Source of the DNA: Aulostomus chinensis
Lineage: Eukaryota > Chordata > Actinopteri > Syngnathiformes > Aulostomidae
Reading direction: 5' to 3'
Length of the DNA stretch: 64,000 bases
Assembly: GCA_037954235.1 (NCBI GenBank)
Contig: JBBMOA010000010.1
Location: 23,286,529 to 23,350,528 of the forward strand
Shown here: piece after piece, positions 22,124-36,769 of the stretch
Layout: every line of letters starts with the position of its first letter
Numbering within the stretch: the first letter of the stretch is position 1
Program-made: the position numbers and the translations under genes
Notes under the pieces: generated by a model
Databases searched by the model: none
What the model saw: only the letters and a program-made list of their open reading frames with translations
Told to the model about the DNA's origin: nothing

Positions 22124-25100
22124 AGATATGTGATAGTTGGATTTGTCAGCTTATAAATAAGAAGAAACTGAAGTAGCTAAGGGGTTTAAATTCTATAGCC
22201 GAGAGAAATGACATTTATCAACTTTGCAGTATATTTCAGGGTCACAGGTCACCTAAATTTTCCTCTCAAAAATAAGGTGTGAAGGACAGTGGCAGCAGCA
22301 TCAGTATTCATCTGGGAGGGCTAACAAAAAGGTTCACATTATGGAGAAGAAAAAAAAAAAAAAAAAGATCTGCAGTGGCTGTGACAAAATATCACAAGCA
22401 TAATCACCAGAGACTTTCGCACGTTGACCTTCTCGTCGCCTGTAACTGTCACCGTCAGTGAAAAGGTCTCCCCTGGCTACACAGAGCATCAGCATTCGTC
22501 TGCCTTTACATGCTTCACATTCCAGACGCTCACAATTTGCTCCTCCACAGTCTGACTCCAAACACACCCAACAATTTTCCACTCACAAAAACAGCATGTG
22601 TGTCTGACACTTTTATGATTATAGATTTGTGATCAGCGGTATCAATGCCGGGACCCTGCGGTTAGCGGAGTAGCATCTGGTATTTTGCAGTGGAAAAATG
22701 GTGCGTACATGTGGGAATGGTGAGCTGCTGTGCATCGGCCCTGGATGACAACAACTGAAATGACATATTTGTGGCAACAAGTGCAAGTTGGAAAACTTTG
22801 AGAACTGTCACGTGTTCCTGGTTGTGTGACTGTCAACAGATGGACTCAAAACCTACACTGTAATTCTGCAGGAGACTGACGTTGTGTTTCCATTTAATAG
22901 GAGAAGGTTGTGATATAGACAACGTTATGCATGGATGTACCACAACATAGAAGAAGAAAAGGTTGTGAAGCTGGAAGGGAATCTTCTTGGATGTGCACAA
23001 CCAGTATCAAAAAAATCAATAACATGATTAATTGATTAATTAATGATCGTTTCCCTTTTTTTTTTTTACACCATCTCAGTTTTTTAATTTTATACTGAAG
23101 ATTTGCTTAATTATTAGATACTTCTTAAGTTTATTTGAATACCGCAAGTCATCCAAAACTGTAGCTGAAACAAAGGATCATTATAAGGATTATATATAAT
23201 AAAAAGGGATTAATCATAATGAGTAGGAGTCTGTGGCAGAAGCCATCTGAAGTGAGTGGAAGAACTTTTATGAAAGTTGGCCAACTTCTTTTTTAAATGA
23301 TATACAAAATGTTCATCAAAATATGGTTATGAAAACCAAGCCAGACGACAAAGAAATTAAGTAAAAAACACTTTCAGCCAAACAATTTGCAATGGGGGGA
23401 ATTTCATCATGAACATAAGATAAAAATCAGGTTTGCAATTTTCTATAAATCTTCTCCTGACTTTTCCAGCTGGCTGTGAGAATCTTCACATAAATTAAAA
23501 GTCACTTCTAATCGCATGCCTTTTTATTCATTGAGCTTTCATTCAGTCGGCCAGCAATACAACAAAAAACATCCCTGAATAGATGTTGATGTCTTTAGAG
23601 CAGAAGCCAGTCCACTGCTGGGCGAGCCATTCACCTACCAATCTCAGCGGAGCAGCTGACTCGTCTTTAAAGTGAATGTCCCCTTTGCTGGCTGCAGAAT
23701 AAACACAATACCAAGGACACAGAGGAGCTGGAATCCTGCATTGAAAATGTGTTTTCTAATCTGGCTTGCTCGGAATCTGCCTCTACATTTGCTTCCAGGT
23801 CAGTGAGTGGGAAATGGCAAGCAAGGCTTCAGTGTGCAAGTACACAGGCCAGACGTCACCTCCAAAACACATCTGGGTTACCATCAAAACCCATTTGTAG
23901 TTGATTGCAATATTAATGAAGGGGGGAGGGGGGGGGGTGAGTATTGCAAATAAATGAACCTCTTCAAATCCTCTTTGGAGTGTTTACTTATCTAAAAGTA
24001 TCCACTATTGCATGCACGAGGAGATCTGATCCAAATCATTTCTGTGGACGGAGCCTGTGGAGAACTCACCCCTGAGCATCACCTCGACCATACCTCCCCT
24101 GGAGCAGCTCTGCACTGAGTCGCATTGTGCACTGAAGCAGAGCCGTGCTGACTCCCGACACACATGACTACACAAAGCTGGGAAGGAAATGGGCCCGCTT
24201 GCTCAAAGCGGTCCCCATCACAGCACCCAGTAAAAGCTTTTTTTTATTGGCCAAGGCCACGAAGCAAGTCACATTTCAGCGGGAGTCCACTACCTTCACC
24301 AGTTTACAAGGTCTGAAATAGACGCTTGAACTCGTGCAAAGGTAGAGGCACAAAATATAACAGGAGCAAAACCTTTTAAATGAGTCAACGTCAGCGAACG
24401 TGCCTCAAAATCTTTGGTGTAGACTGACCATCCTGCCTCATGCGTTGCTTGGACAGGGTGTGTTTACATGGACTGCAGTACCCAGAACACCGACCTTATT
24501 CTGCAGTGAGACAGTGTTTTGATTAATATGGTTTATACGAGTTGCTAAAAGGAACTCGTGAAAAACCTGCTGAGTAATGACTGAAGATGGCCGCCGACGT
24601 TACATCCCCACACACTACATCAGAGTTTCTTTCTAGAATTCCGCCTGAAATCATATCTGTCACACAGCTGAGTTTGACTGCAGCATGTGTTGGAAAAGGC
24701 TGCAAAACCTCCAACGGAACTTCACAGGTGTCCAGGAGGAAAGGTTAAAGTAATCCTGAAAATGCAGTTGTTCGTACACGGAAACTCTTAACTGTGACAA
24801 ACTTTCTTTGCTTGACTTCTTATCGTAAATTCTAGTTCCACTTAGTACAGTCCATTGTGTACAATTAGTTCTGATGTGAAAAGGGTTGTTTTATGTGCTT
24901 GATAGCCGTACTTCTGCAAAGCCCAGAGGGAAGCACTTCCTAAGAATCCTGGTAGTCCTACAGTGTCGTGTTTCCATCTTAGTTTTCTGTAGTTTTGAAA
25001 AGTACACCAACTTAAGGCGGTATTCCCTTTGAGACAGCTATTTAGACAGTCCTCTGGCTGATATTTAAAGAAAAAGGCATATAAACATGACAAAATCATG

Positions 25101-26884
25101 TTTTATTTCAGCTTCCACTGAAGCTGAGGGTAGTAAATTAAATTGCAGACCAAACACTGAGTGACTGACATCCAAATCATGGTTTTACTGTAGGCAGCGT
25201 ACGCAGATGAAGCTTGGCCATTCAAAAGGAAACACATTTGCATGAGCCTGAAGCAAAATAGCTTCAACACCGAGTACGAACCTAAAACACAGAGATGTAC
25301 ATGTGATCCGGACACCAAATGAAGCGTTCTATGCAGGAGCGCAGAATGATTCCTTCCTGGGCTTTACTGGATAATGGAGATAATAGTTTCTCTCATTCAT
25401 CACAGTTTTGCTAAGAACTCAGCAGCAGAGGACAACAAACGCTTTAGGTGGAATTTACACAGGCGATACAACTGCGGTGGTAGTACTCCATCAGGCCCTC
25501 TGACTATATAACACTTGTTGTAGATCTGCACATGCTGTCAAGTTGAACCCTGCTACATTTTATAACAATCCTAAAGGACCACCTGATCCTAAATGAACTC
25601 CCGCTGGCTTGTACATCTACAATGTAACCTTTGTTCTACTACACACTGGGAAGCTTATGACACCAAAACCATGCAAACCAATCTGTGATTACAATTATTT
25701 TCCTCTCAGAAGGGTAATTTAGTTATGTGTAATTTAGAGGACAAGGCTCATACTGCATGTGACTTTCATATGAAGATTTTTAAAACAGAACAAGAGTACA
25801 TGCTTGCTTCTATCCTGCAGTCATAACAGGAGCATTTTCAAGATTTAGGTGCCTGAGAGCAGGAGCCTGACCTCCTGTCCTGCTAAGCCTCAGACGGTCA
25901 GTGCATTTCCATAACTATGACACCAGATGACCATTTCTCGCCCTCCTCCTCACTGCAGGAGTCACACAACGGCCTTTCAAACACAAAGCCAGGATTTTAA
26001 ATGAACTCACACATCATAAAGTCCCCCCCACCTCCACCCCCCATCCCTCCAGGATACGCTCTGGGAATTCTCCTTGACTTTGACCATCTCTCTCTCTCTC
26101 TCCCTCGCATTTGCAATTCATCATCTTATCAGCATCACAAAACCATCACTACTGCTTTGTCATTACAACGACAGCACACACATGCTGTATTGTTTGCGTC
26201 TCGCAATGAAGGGAGACAAACACAATGGCTTATTGCCTGCAGTTGCAGGTATAGTTGTCCCCCAGTGTTAGAGTGCTGCAGGTAGAGACATGAGGTGGAA
26301 GCCCCACCCTAGACACAGGCTCTGAAGACCCCAGGACATGGTTACAACACACAAAAAGCATGCACAGGAGAAATGCACAAACTAAGGGAAGCCAGGGATT
26401 ATCCTACAAGTACAAAAGCACTACATTCTGAAATACACTGCGTTTACAGGCCTCACATTCCCTCAGTGTGTCATTTGTTAGCACCTTTTGGAAGGTGGGA
26501 GGTTTGTGGAGGCAGAGCCATTTGTCTCTCCTATTTGCTAATACACAGGCAAACACGTACAATATTATACAGATCACAACAGAGCAGCAAATATAGGGAC
26601 TTACTGTGATCAGCCACAAAATTTCACTTTTCCCTTTTCTCCCCAAAGTAGCCCAGGGAAGTCCCGTGCATCACTGAGGGGGGAATTTCAAGCTCCACAT
26701 GGGGTGATCCTTGATACTCCTCCTGCAAGTCCACAGCAGACTGAGTCCTGTATGCTGGGATGAGTTGAAGTAGTGAGGGAGGGGGAGTGACCATTTGTAA
26801 ATCCCCCCCCTCCTTCTGCTGACTCTTTCACACTCTCTGCTCCCTCCTTCCTGTGTCTCCTTCATTCTATAATTCCAAGCCCTA

Positions 26885-26897
26885 CCCCCCCCCCCCC
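26885..26897. repeat. Poly-C run
   Basis: Homopolymeric C tract in the long tiam1 intron. Confidence 0.85.
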
Positions 26898-27770
26898 AAC
26901 TAAAAACCTTCTGGCAGCAGGAATGTGCCTCCCTTGTCAGCTCTGTAATTGCCCCTCCACTCCTCTACATCATCTTTATCACAATTTACAAATAAATACA
27001 AGTATAAGATCAACAACTGTCTAATGTTCATCTCTTCTTCTAATAAGACTTTGAATAAAATGCTAAAAAAAAATGCGACAAATCTAACCATCACTCCAAA
27101 GATTGAAGTGTCCTGCAAATGTAAGACGGGCTGGACCTGCTGTTGTCACAGCACCAGTGATGTGTGTCTATCACATCATCAGTGCTGCTGGTTTCAATTT
27201 GGAAATCCAGCAAGGGGGGGCAGAGGAGAATGGGATGAGATGCACACATGTTGATGCCGATGCAGCCTGCATCAACTTGTGATCCAGAGGCGGCTTTGGA
27301 TGAACGCCGAAGAGTAAAACATGCCCCGAGCTATCCAGGGTGTAGACTTCCTGAGAAAAAAAAGGGCAAGGGGACGGCACTGTCTGAGAGAGATTGGAGG
27401 GGTGAAGGGTCGTGTCCAAACTGATGATTACAACCAAAATAAAAAGTAGTCAGCATTGTGGTGGGACTGGCTTCCTCTAAATGTGACCTGCTAAGGATGT
27501 GACGCCGATATCAGTTTAACCTGCTGGGCTGTACAGGAGCTAGATGTATTACATTTACTGTGCTGAGTCATGAAAGGGGCAGGTTAGGTCACCATTAAGG
27601 AACATTCTGAAGTCAAATACTGGGAATTAACAATACAATCTGAAAAGGCTCCTTTACAACATCTAACTATACGCTTATACGCTATTCTGTCAATCCGTCT
27701 TAGTGTCAGACAAGGTGATAGACACCCCCCACCCCCCCTCCCAGCACATGTGCACGCACACGCATGCACA

Positions 27771-27789
27771 AACACACACACACACACAC
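27771..27789. repeat. AC microsatellite
   Basis: Short AC repeat preceded by CACGCACACGC. Confidence 0.9.
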
Positions 27790-30700
27790 TTCTGTTCATA
27801 ACAGATTTCCTCGAGATTTCTGCCAAAATTGCAAATTCATACAAAACACAAAATGTGCCAACTTTAATTTGTTGGAACAGGATCCACAACAACAACAAAA
27901 GACCTGGAAGCACATGATACAGCATAAAGACATGATGAGGGACTCTTTATCCTGACAGTCTACTTTAAATGTAGTTAAACAAAACATTTGTAGCAGATGT
28001 AGCACATCTTCAAATAAGAACCAAATATTAATCCAAAAAAGACTCCACTGATCTCCGTGCGGTATTCCCAGGAGTGTTCATATGAAAAATCGAATCAATG
28101 TTGTGTCATATATAAGATGAGCCGTTTAACGTCTCGTCTGCTTTTCCCCCAAAAAATCATGGGATCAGGTAGCAGCGTGATAAACGTATCTATCAGGGAA
28201 ATGTGGGCTGATGCTGAATCCACGTCTGCTCTCACCGCAGGCATTTCAGAAATGCAGATTGCTTGCAAAGAGTGCAGCTAAACAAAACGCTCTGCTTTCT
28301 CATCAGTGGTGCGGGGCTATTAAACCCACAGCTATCTGCACTCAATTTAGAAGCTGATTAAAATGGACATCCAATACGTTGACAAGCCGTTCAATGGAGC
28401 TGCAGCTATTTGGCAGGTGACGTTACTGTTACTGCTCAACAGCAACGCCTCAGACTGCTGATGTTGTCCAGGTGTCACAACTGATTACAGTCGCTGTCAA
28501 TCACCTTCAGCAGGAATACCGGAAGGATTAAAAAAAAAAAAAACACATAAAAAAAAAAAACCCTGACATGACAGGATATTCACCTAGTTAGATGTGACAA
28601 CAACCTGGTTTCACACTCTTTCCTTTTTCGGTAAATTCATTTTAGATTAACTGTTAGAGCGCTTAAAAAAGAAACACTTTTAGATCCCCTTTTAGATAAG
28701 CAAGATCTTAAAGAACACATTGTGGCACATTCGTTACGATACCACTTAAATGTTTCATTCCTCAGCTGAGCTCTGCACTGTGCGATTCAGCGCATGTATC
28801 TCCTGCTAGCTTGCAGCGCTGCTTTCAGGTTCTCTCAGTTAGCTTGGAATTCTCTGAACAGAAACTGATATAGCATAGAAAAAAGATTTTTGTGGAAGAA
28901 AAGAAGAGAAGGAGAAATTGCGGACCCTTTGAGTTGGGTTGTCTTGCCACTTCATGATTATTAATCTCAATGCATCAACATTTTTGTCATTTCTGAGTTT
29001 TCTTTCTTGGTCTATTTTTCAACTTCTATTTGCCACGACTGTTAATTAGGCCAAAATAAACAGATTTATTTATAAGTTATCACTCAATACACATTCTCTG
29101 TAAAAGATCTGGATTTTGCAGTTGCAGCAAAATAAATCCACGCTCCATTATCATCATTACTGGTATGGATGAATGAATGTAAACTCATTAACTTGCTATT
29201 AATGCCATCAAACAGGGAACGAGTCAACAGAGTTCAACACATTCTCATGACACTGGAGCTTAATATGTTAAGTCTAACATGCCTTCCAGACTAAATCACA
29301 GCGCTGCTCCCCCGAAAATAAAAGGTCAGTTAATAATTAACCAAACATGGCTTTATGAGAGCCTTTCTGAGAAAAGCACAGGATGACATACGAGTCAAGA
29401 TGATTTAACTGTAATCTAAAAATCCCCAGCGCCTAATGAATCAAAACAGAGATAAAGACAAACACATCAGGGACATAAGCAAGGTCTGAATCACAGAACG
29501 TACTTGATGTTGGACCTCTCAACGAACAAAAACTAAAAGTATGGGTTACTCTGGGGCAGATCCTGCAGCAGAGCCCAAGAGCAAGATTTATTATTCACCA
29601 GTCACTGGTGTGACTGTGTCTCGCTGCAATTAAACCATCCAAACGCTGGTTGGGGACGCGCTGCCACACTGCTTGTGTTGAGTTTCTTTGTGTATTTCAA
29701 TCAACGCTGGCTGAACCTCTGCTAATTTTTAAATACAACGCTAAAAAGAGCTCAGACCAGAGGCGATAGTTTGGAAATGAGCGCGTGGAAAAGCCAAGAG
29801 GAAATACGATGTTCCTGAAAGGTGCACGTCATGCAACATGAACCTGTGCTGGTCTGATGCAGAAGAGTATATTAAGATGAAGATTCACCTCTAACTTGGG
29901 CTCTGAAAATTACATCTGGGACTATGATTTTACATATAACAAAATAAAAAAGCTGGTGAAGGGTGAAAGGAGTGGGAAGTCAAAATGCATAAGTCCACTC
30001 AACACAAAGTAACCCAGCTAAGATGTTTCTCCTCAATTACTTCAGCCTCAGCACAGTTCTGCACATACAAACCTCAAGTCACATTGGAGCCGATTGTACA
30101 ATTAAACAAGCATTCGCCTCTGTGCAGCGTTTGGTTTGGCCTGACAATGTTTTCTTTCACCCTGAGGCTTCAAGGATTTATTTTGTTAAGGGTCTTCTCA
30201 ATCACACTGATTGTATCCAAGCAGAACACCATGTACAACTAATATCTAAGAAGAAAAATGCAACTGTTACACAAGACATGAAAGCAGTAAGCAGCCTGAG
30301 TAGAGATCATTAGCAGAGGATCCAGTGGTCTCCAGCAGCGAGTTGCCTCTCAAGAGTCGACATCAAAGAGAGGGAAATGATTTAGAATGCAGAGAAAAGG
30401 CTGCAATTGATTGGTTGGGGCTGAAACTACACAGCTACAGTAGCTCTCCAATATTAGTTATGAAAAAGATGCTCAGAGCATTTTTCGGTGCAGTGGCCTG
30501 AACTGAAACTCCAGAATAGACCAAGGTCACAAACTTGGAATTAGTGAAGCATTCACAGTTGACCACAGGAGCGCTCAGGCCAGTATCTGTGTGTTCTGAC
30601 CCCAGAATCCACATGTTCAGGATTTATTTCAGGGTTACTTTTAGGAAAGAAACAAGCACCCATTAGAAGGTAGGTACTTCTAAACTGCCTTAATTAACTG

Positions 30701-33655
30701 CAGAGCAGAGCTTCATGCTAAAAGGTCCAATTCAGCCCACAATAGCCAATGAGAATCTCCTTTGAAAGGCAGAGCTAACCCCCTTCTCTTATATAACCAG
30801 AAAGCCAGTTGATTTCCATTTGAACTGTCAAAATACATTTTCAGAGATGACCAAAAAAAAGAGAGAGAGAGAGATCTGGTTTGGAGCCAATAAATCAGGC
30901 TGCATTTATGTCAGGAGATGGTGCTGTAGACAACGCTACTTATGGCTATAACAAAGCAACAACCAGGGAAAAAAAGAGGTATTGAGGATTTCGTTTCAGA
31001 GGGTTAGTTTCAGCCATGTTGCGTGCCGTCTGCAGATGAAGACAAAGTTTGGAATATCCAGGAAGACGCCGGCAGCGAAAAAAGCTGGTCAGGCACGTGA
31101 GTGTATCAAATCAGCTCCCCTACAAAGGGAATTCCATATTCCTTTTTGCACATTTACTCTTCTTCAAAATAAGGCAGAAACCTCCAAAAGTGAGCAGAAT
31201 ATTTTTTTGCAATTCATCATCACATCTAGATCAACCTTCGCTGATGCATCAATCAGCATCGAATCAGCGGTCATCATAGGCCTTGATAAACCCCAAACAA
31301 ACAAACAAGATCCTGGTGTTCATGTTCTTCTTTATGATTGACAGCACGGTGAAGTTAGCCCAACATAAACCTCCTAAAACTCACACAAACTCCAAAGTTA
31401 AGTGCACTTTATATCTATTATTCATCCCAAACCACAAGCTTCTATCAGCCCCGTGAAACTGATGTTCATCACCATGTGCAGGTCTGACAGTCGGTCATAC
31501 GTTCCTGCTCACGGATCCAAAACGGGAGGAGGAACAGAGCTTTGAAGAAGCCTTTTAATGTTCATCCGTCATGTCTTTTCAAACCCCATGACCATTGTGA
31601 AGCCCGACTGCAGCTGAATACCATCCAGGAGCCTGCATATAGACACCGACCTCTCAAGGAGGACTAGCAGCCAACGGAATATTTGGAGAAATCACTTTTC
31701 CAAGGACTAGGACCTCAAAGGAGGCTTTGAAGCTTGAGTCAGTACTAAACAGTCCTGGCATTTCCCCTTAATTTGAGGGGAGTATTACTTTGCATTTTTC
31801 TAAAAGGTGCAAACTCCACCAGAGGGCCTAATCATTTGGAATGTAATGAGAATGTTCATCGAAGCGTGGAATAAGTCATGAAGCGGCTTATGTCTCCATT
31901 TTACTTGGAATTCCAGCAGAGAGATCATTCAAACTCTTCCTGCAGCACATATCTGATATCTGATGATGTCTTAACTCAGTGTAAAAGTACTTTGGGTGTA
32001 GAAATTGCTCTCCAAGATTAGTAGAACACACCCAAGCTTTCCTCACATGATCCTGAGTCAGCACATCGCAACTGCTGGAGGAGCTCTTTCTCTGGAAGGG
32101 TTTCTGGGATCAAATCTTGGCCCCGGTGTTTCAGATGATGCTGACTGTCAACATGTGATCTGCATCTAGAATGACTTCACTCTGTTGGATGCTGGAATAC
32201 TTCCAGTTATCTATGAGAACAATGTGTGAGGGTGTTTTCATGAATGTGAAATGTTAAAGTATTCTGTGAGTCACCTACTTAGCATCAAACGAACTTGAAC
32301 AAAACAACTCTCAGACTTGTGTGCAATGTGGCCGATTGTTGATTCGTTTTTGTTTTTTTTTTGACTGACCAACGATGGTTGAATAGAGCTTGGTGCCGCA
32401 GCGCATCAATGTTACCCACTAATGAAGACAGATGTCCTGTCAGGGGAGGCATGGGAAGTACACACTCTCGCCCCAAACTCAATACAACGCTGAAGTAACA
32501 TGAGGTAGACAGCATGGACGTCCTTCGTCAGATGAGGCTGGGACGAGAACAAAGATGGTTTGATGTGAGAAAAAAAAAAATCCAACAAATCGCCGATGCA
32601 GAACGAGACATAACTGATTTAATAAAACATTTTCTTTCATATGGTTGCAGCATGAGATTGGAATGCGAGGAATGTTCAGAGAGCAGGTAACCCTCACAAG
32701 CCCGAGCCGTGTGAATCCAACATGAATCAGAATGACCAAATCAAAATGAATATTTCGAAAATGTAATACATTTAATGATTATTTCATTTCACTGAAAAGA
32801 GCAGCTATTAGGCTTTAACAAATATATCAAAAACCTCCACTCAAGGTTTGAGTTCAAATATTTACACATCTTTGCCAGCAGTATGCATCTTTATGTACTG
32901 CAATAAAATATGGATGGAGCCATTTCATTACTGAGCGCCAACAGAGTAATGGCTATTGAGAGGGTGTTTTCCCACCTCATCTGGGAGTCGGTGTACTTGG
33001 CACTGAGGCTTAAGCTCAGTCTGGTTGTAGTACTTATATTCTCCCACTCACAGAGGGATGCAATTTTCTTCCTAAGACAGATTTTCAGATTTGTGGTCAA
33101 ACTTCTGCATTCTTAGTGGCTGCAGACAACTTTTTTGCATTAATATACCGTAAATTCATGACACAAGTTGATTGCATAGAGTATTTCTGCGGAGAAATGA
33201 GATCGTCAAGGTTTAGAGTGGTTACCTGCAACCTGAGCCTTCACCGTGACATATGACGATACTCATTATTACCACACATTTGATATTAAAAACATTTTGG
33301 TGGACATGCTTATCTATTCCAACTTGGTTTTTGTTGACTCCAGAAGAAGCTGGAAATGAATTCAGCTAGCTTTGTGACATCAGGCGCAAAAAAAACAACA
33401 ACAAAAAAAAACAACTGAAAATGCTTGGTGTCGACAGAGAGGGGACTGTCGGTAGCGCTTCAATATTTCCACAACATGTCCTGGCTTATTCATTGATTAT
33501 TTTAATACAATTTTTTTTTTTTTTAAACGTAAGTCAGTCCAGAAACGCAACTGATTCACCACAAATCTATCTAAAAAGGCCTCAGAGAGCACATACCTCC
33601 ACCATGGCAAATGTTTGGCCACTGACACTTTGAAAGCTTCAATCAAGGATGCAAA

Positions 33656-33658
<3 letters not shown>

Positions 33659-33718
<60 letters not shown>
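33659..33718. repeat. (GT)30 microsatellite
   Basis: Perfect 60 bp GT repeat in the long tiam1 intron, likely polymorphic. Confidence 0.97.
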
Positions 33719-33719
<1 letters not shown>

Positions 33720-35400
33720 CAAAAGACAGAGAGGGAGGGGGAAACCTGCTGATATTTCGATTTTGTATGAAGGAGCTGACTAATGTTGGCCTGTGGCCAC
33801 TTCCTGTATCCACTAGATGTCACTAAGGAGCATAAACCAATCAACCAAAACAATAAAACCACTGACAGATTTCCTACTGAGTATAAAATAAACACCTTGC
33901 AATATGTCTGCTCTCCCTAAGTGTTCAATCGTTCAGTTCTTACTCCTCGAGTGTCGAGTGTCATTTTGAAGACTGTAATTTCTTACACCAGTTTATACTG
34001 GGAATTTTTTTCTTCATATTTTATCACTTTCATTCTTACGAATGGGATGGACATAATACTTGATACACCTCCCAGTAAAAGCCAGCCTAGTTCAAGTGTT
34101 ATCAAACTGGGTTCAGTAGGTTATTTACTCACCACTGAGCTGAAGTGTCTTCAGTGTTTACTTTGCAAATGAATGAAGAGTTATGTGCAAGTGGGATGGA
34201 TATGAATAATTCAAGACGACCGCTTAGGAGGGTTTAATTATGCGCATTTCAGAAACATCAGCTGTGTCTGGTCCTACATTTCTCTACACGCATGAAGAAC
34301 AAAGGCATAGATTGTACCAAGAGCCAACAAAGTACCCAACAAGTGTGTGAATTCTTTCATGTCTGGCCTGAAGTTGGTTTTAACACTCAAGATCTTTGAG
34401 ATGGAGAGTTAAAGAGTTTGGACCAGAGGGGAGCAGAACTAGCTGCAACTTGACCACACGGAAAGACAGCCAGCCATGCCTGAGGGGAAGCTCTGCGCAG
34501 GCATGTCATGTCACACCGAGGGGGCTCAGGTTACCACCCTGCGGACCCATCACTGAACGTTGAAGCAAAACTAGTGCATGCTTCATGGCACGGCTGCTTT
34601 TCTTCCCATGGTGCTCTTCTTCAGACAAGGACCGTGTCGAAGCAGAGAACACCTTTAAAAAGTTCAGTGGGGTTGAGTAAAGCTCCTGACAGGCCGGCCG
34701 GGGCCCTCTCTGACCTTCAGTTCATTCATTAGGACAACCTACAGCAGCTTCTCACTCAGAATGTTTACAGGATCAGGAGAAAAAGTCGATGTATTATGTT
34801 AGTCTAACTAAAAATGGACTTCTGAAATAAATGTCAACACATTAGTCCAATAAAAATTGTAGTCCAATATCTTGAAGTCGGACTAAAACACCTAGATAAC
34901 GCGGTCGGCTCCTATTCTGATCCACTGCAGCATTTTTATCAAGTAAACTTACAATGTATTCTTCTAGTAATGTGCATTTGTGACTGACCAGCAGCGAGTT
35001 GCTCTGTGTTGCAAACACACACTCTCTCCTTCAGCATCTTCACTCCACAAAGCCGCATGTCAAGATTAACTATGTCAACCAGAAGATGCACATCATATGA
35101 AGTGGAAGCCAGCCAACAACTGTAGTAACCCAGCCCAGTCTCTCTAGCTTTCTGCTCGCTTCCACTCGTTCTCTTCCGTTTTTGTCTTGGACTTGTTTGA
35201 CCTGAACAAGCAGTCGATCCACTTGCTTTCTCTTGAGAAGCTTTCCCAACAACATCGAACACTGCAGCTGCGTGAGGCTCCTCAAAAATATCTGTCCATT
35301 AAATAAGCCAACAAGATGTTCAGTAAAACACACTTCTCTAATTCTTGAAAAGTAGAATATTTGACTTTGAATCTCTGACTAACCGCCACAGATTGTAGGA

Positions 35401-35401
<1 letters not shown>

Positions 35402-35450
<49 letters not shown>
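35402..35450. repeat. CA microsatellite (about 24 units)
   Basis: Perfect CA repeat; poly-Cys-Val open frames through it are artefacts. Confidence 0.97.
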
Positions 35451-35453
<3 letters not shown>

Positions 35454-36600
35454 TGAAGGGGATTGTGGTGTGCGTGCATCTGTGAAAGCCCTTTTTCCCC
35501 GCTGAATCCATTAATACTGACATTAATTCAGACCATTTCCCTCGGAAGAAATACTGAGCCATCCATCAAGACATACAGAGTGAGGAGTTTTTAGGCCCAC
35601 TGCAAAATGAACTGTAATAGTACTAACTACATTATGCTCCACGCAGGGTTACGATCAACTACGGTCATCATCCCCAATACAATAAATGAGGAAGAACAGA
35701 TGCATAAACAGAAAGATGGCGCCTCTAGAACGGAAGGTGGTGGTATGCTCCCTGACCTTTTGCGACACATAACAAACAAGTTAGCAAGCTCTTAAACAGC
35801 CGACTTAGATTAAAAGACCATTACAGAAGTCTGCAATTTTCCAGTGCGATCGTCTGCCTCCAACGCCGATGGCTTGAAAAGTCTTTGTTTTTCTAACTGA
35901 AGTGTTGAATTGAAATTGACTCCTGATTTATTGGCCATAAACTCCCATCGTTCTACTTTATTGGTCATTTGTGTGAGAGTTTGTTATAATTGACACATGA
36001 ATTAACGAGTTCTTGACCTTCGAACACCAAATTGTAATCAGTTCATTCTTAACATATAGATAATTACTTATCACAACATCAAAACACATCTGTACCTTTT
36101 CCGGAGGCTAAAATACACAATTTTTTCTGAAAAGATACTGGTAAAAGCACAGCAAATTATGTGTATTTCATGTAAAAGACACCAGTAAGAATATGATACA
36201 ACAATCAGTGTATTAAGTGTCCATGTGGATGTTTGTGCCATGAGAATGAGATGGACTCCCAACAGCTGTTACAAGTGTGGATGTATGAAAGCATGGTACT
36301 GCAGCAGTGAAGCTTACACAATAATTGGTGACCAAATTATCTTACTACCATGAACCATGACTTCCCCTGTAGGGCTGGAAGGTCACGCGGGACTCAACAC
36401 AATGACAACACACCTTGCAGTGGTGACAGTAATATGGATTTCTCCCTAAACAGCATGAACTGCAGAAGAGAGCACAATGGCAGCGCAACCAGCTCTGATC
36501 AAACCAACAGGCCTCATCAGCACTCGTAGAGGAAGCTGCTCCAGCACAGTCATGGTCAGAATGTGAGGGCATTCCAATAACATGGCCTATTTAAATATAG

Positions 36601-36695
36601 GGCTGCGTGGGCTGAAGCTGATAGAGCATTGGGTTTGTGTCGCTGGTGTCCAGGCAGCTCAACGTGACAGAAGGACAACAGGTTCAGCAGCCTGA
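36601..36695 (+). repeat. Possible degenerate tRNA-derived SINE
   Basis: GCTGATAGAGCATTGGGTTT resembles a Pol III A box, and ACAGGTTCAGCAGCCTG, some 60 nt later, resembles a weak B box. A similar B-box-like site lies at 41277-41290 (GGTTCAATCACC). No intact tRNA fold was found. Confidence 0.2.
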
Positions 36696-36769
36696 CAGTG
36701 ACGCTGCAACAAAACTTGACACCGTAAGGTCATTGGAGTGAAGAAGCCTGTGTGCTTCTCCCTCCACAC

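Noticed and set aside
21845..22156. Poly-Lys and Tyr-Ile open frames
   Set aside because: They come from the A-run and AT microsatellite.
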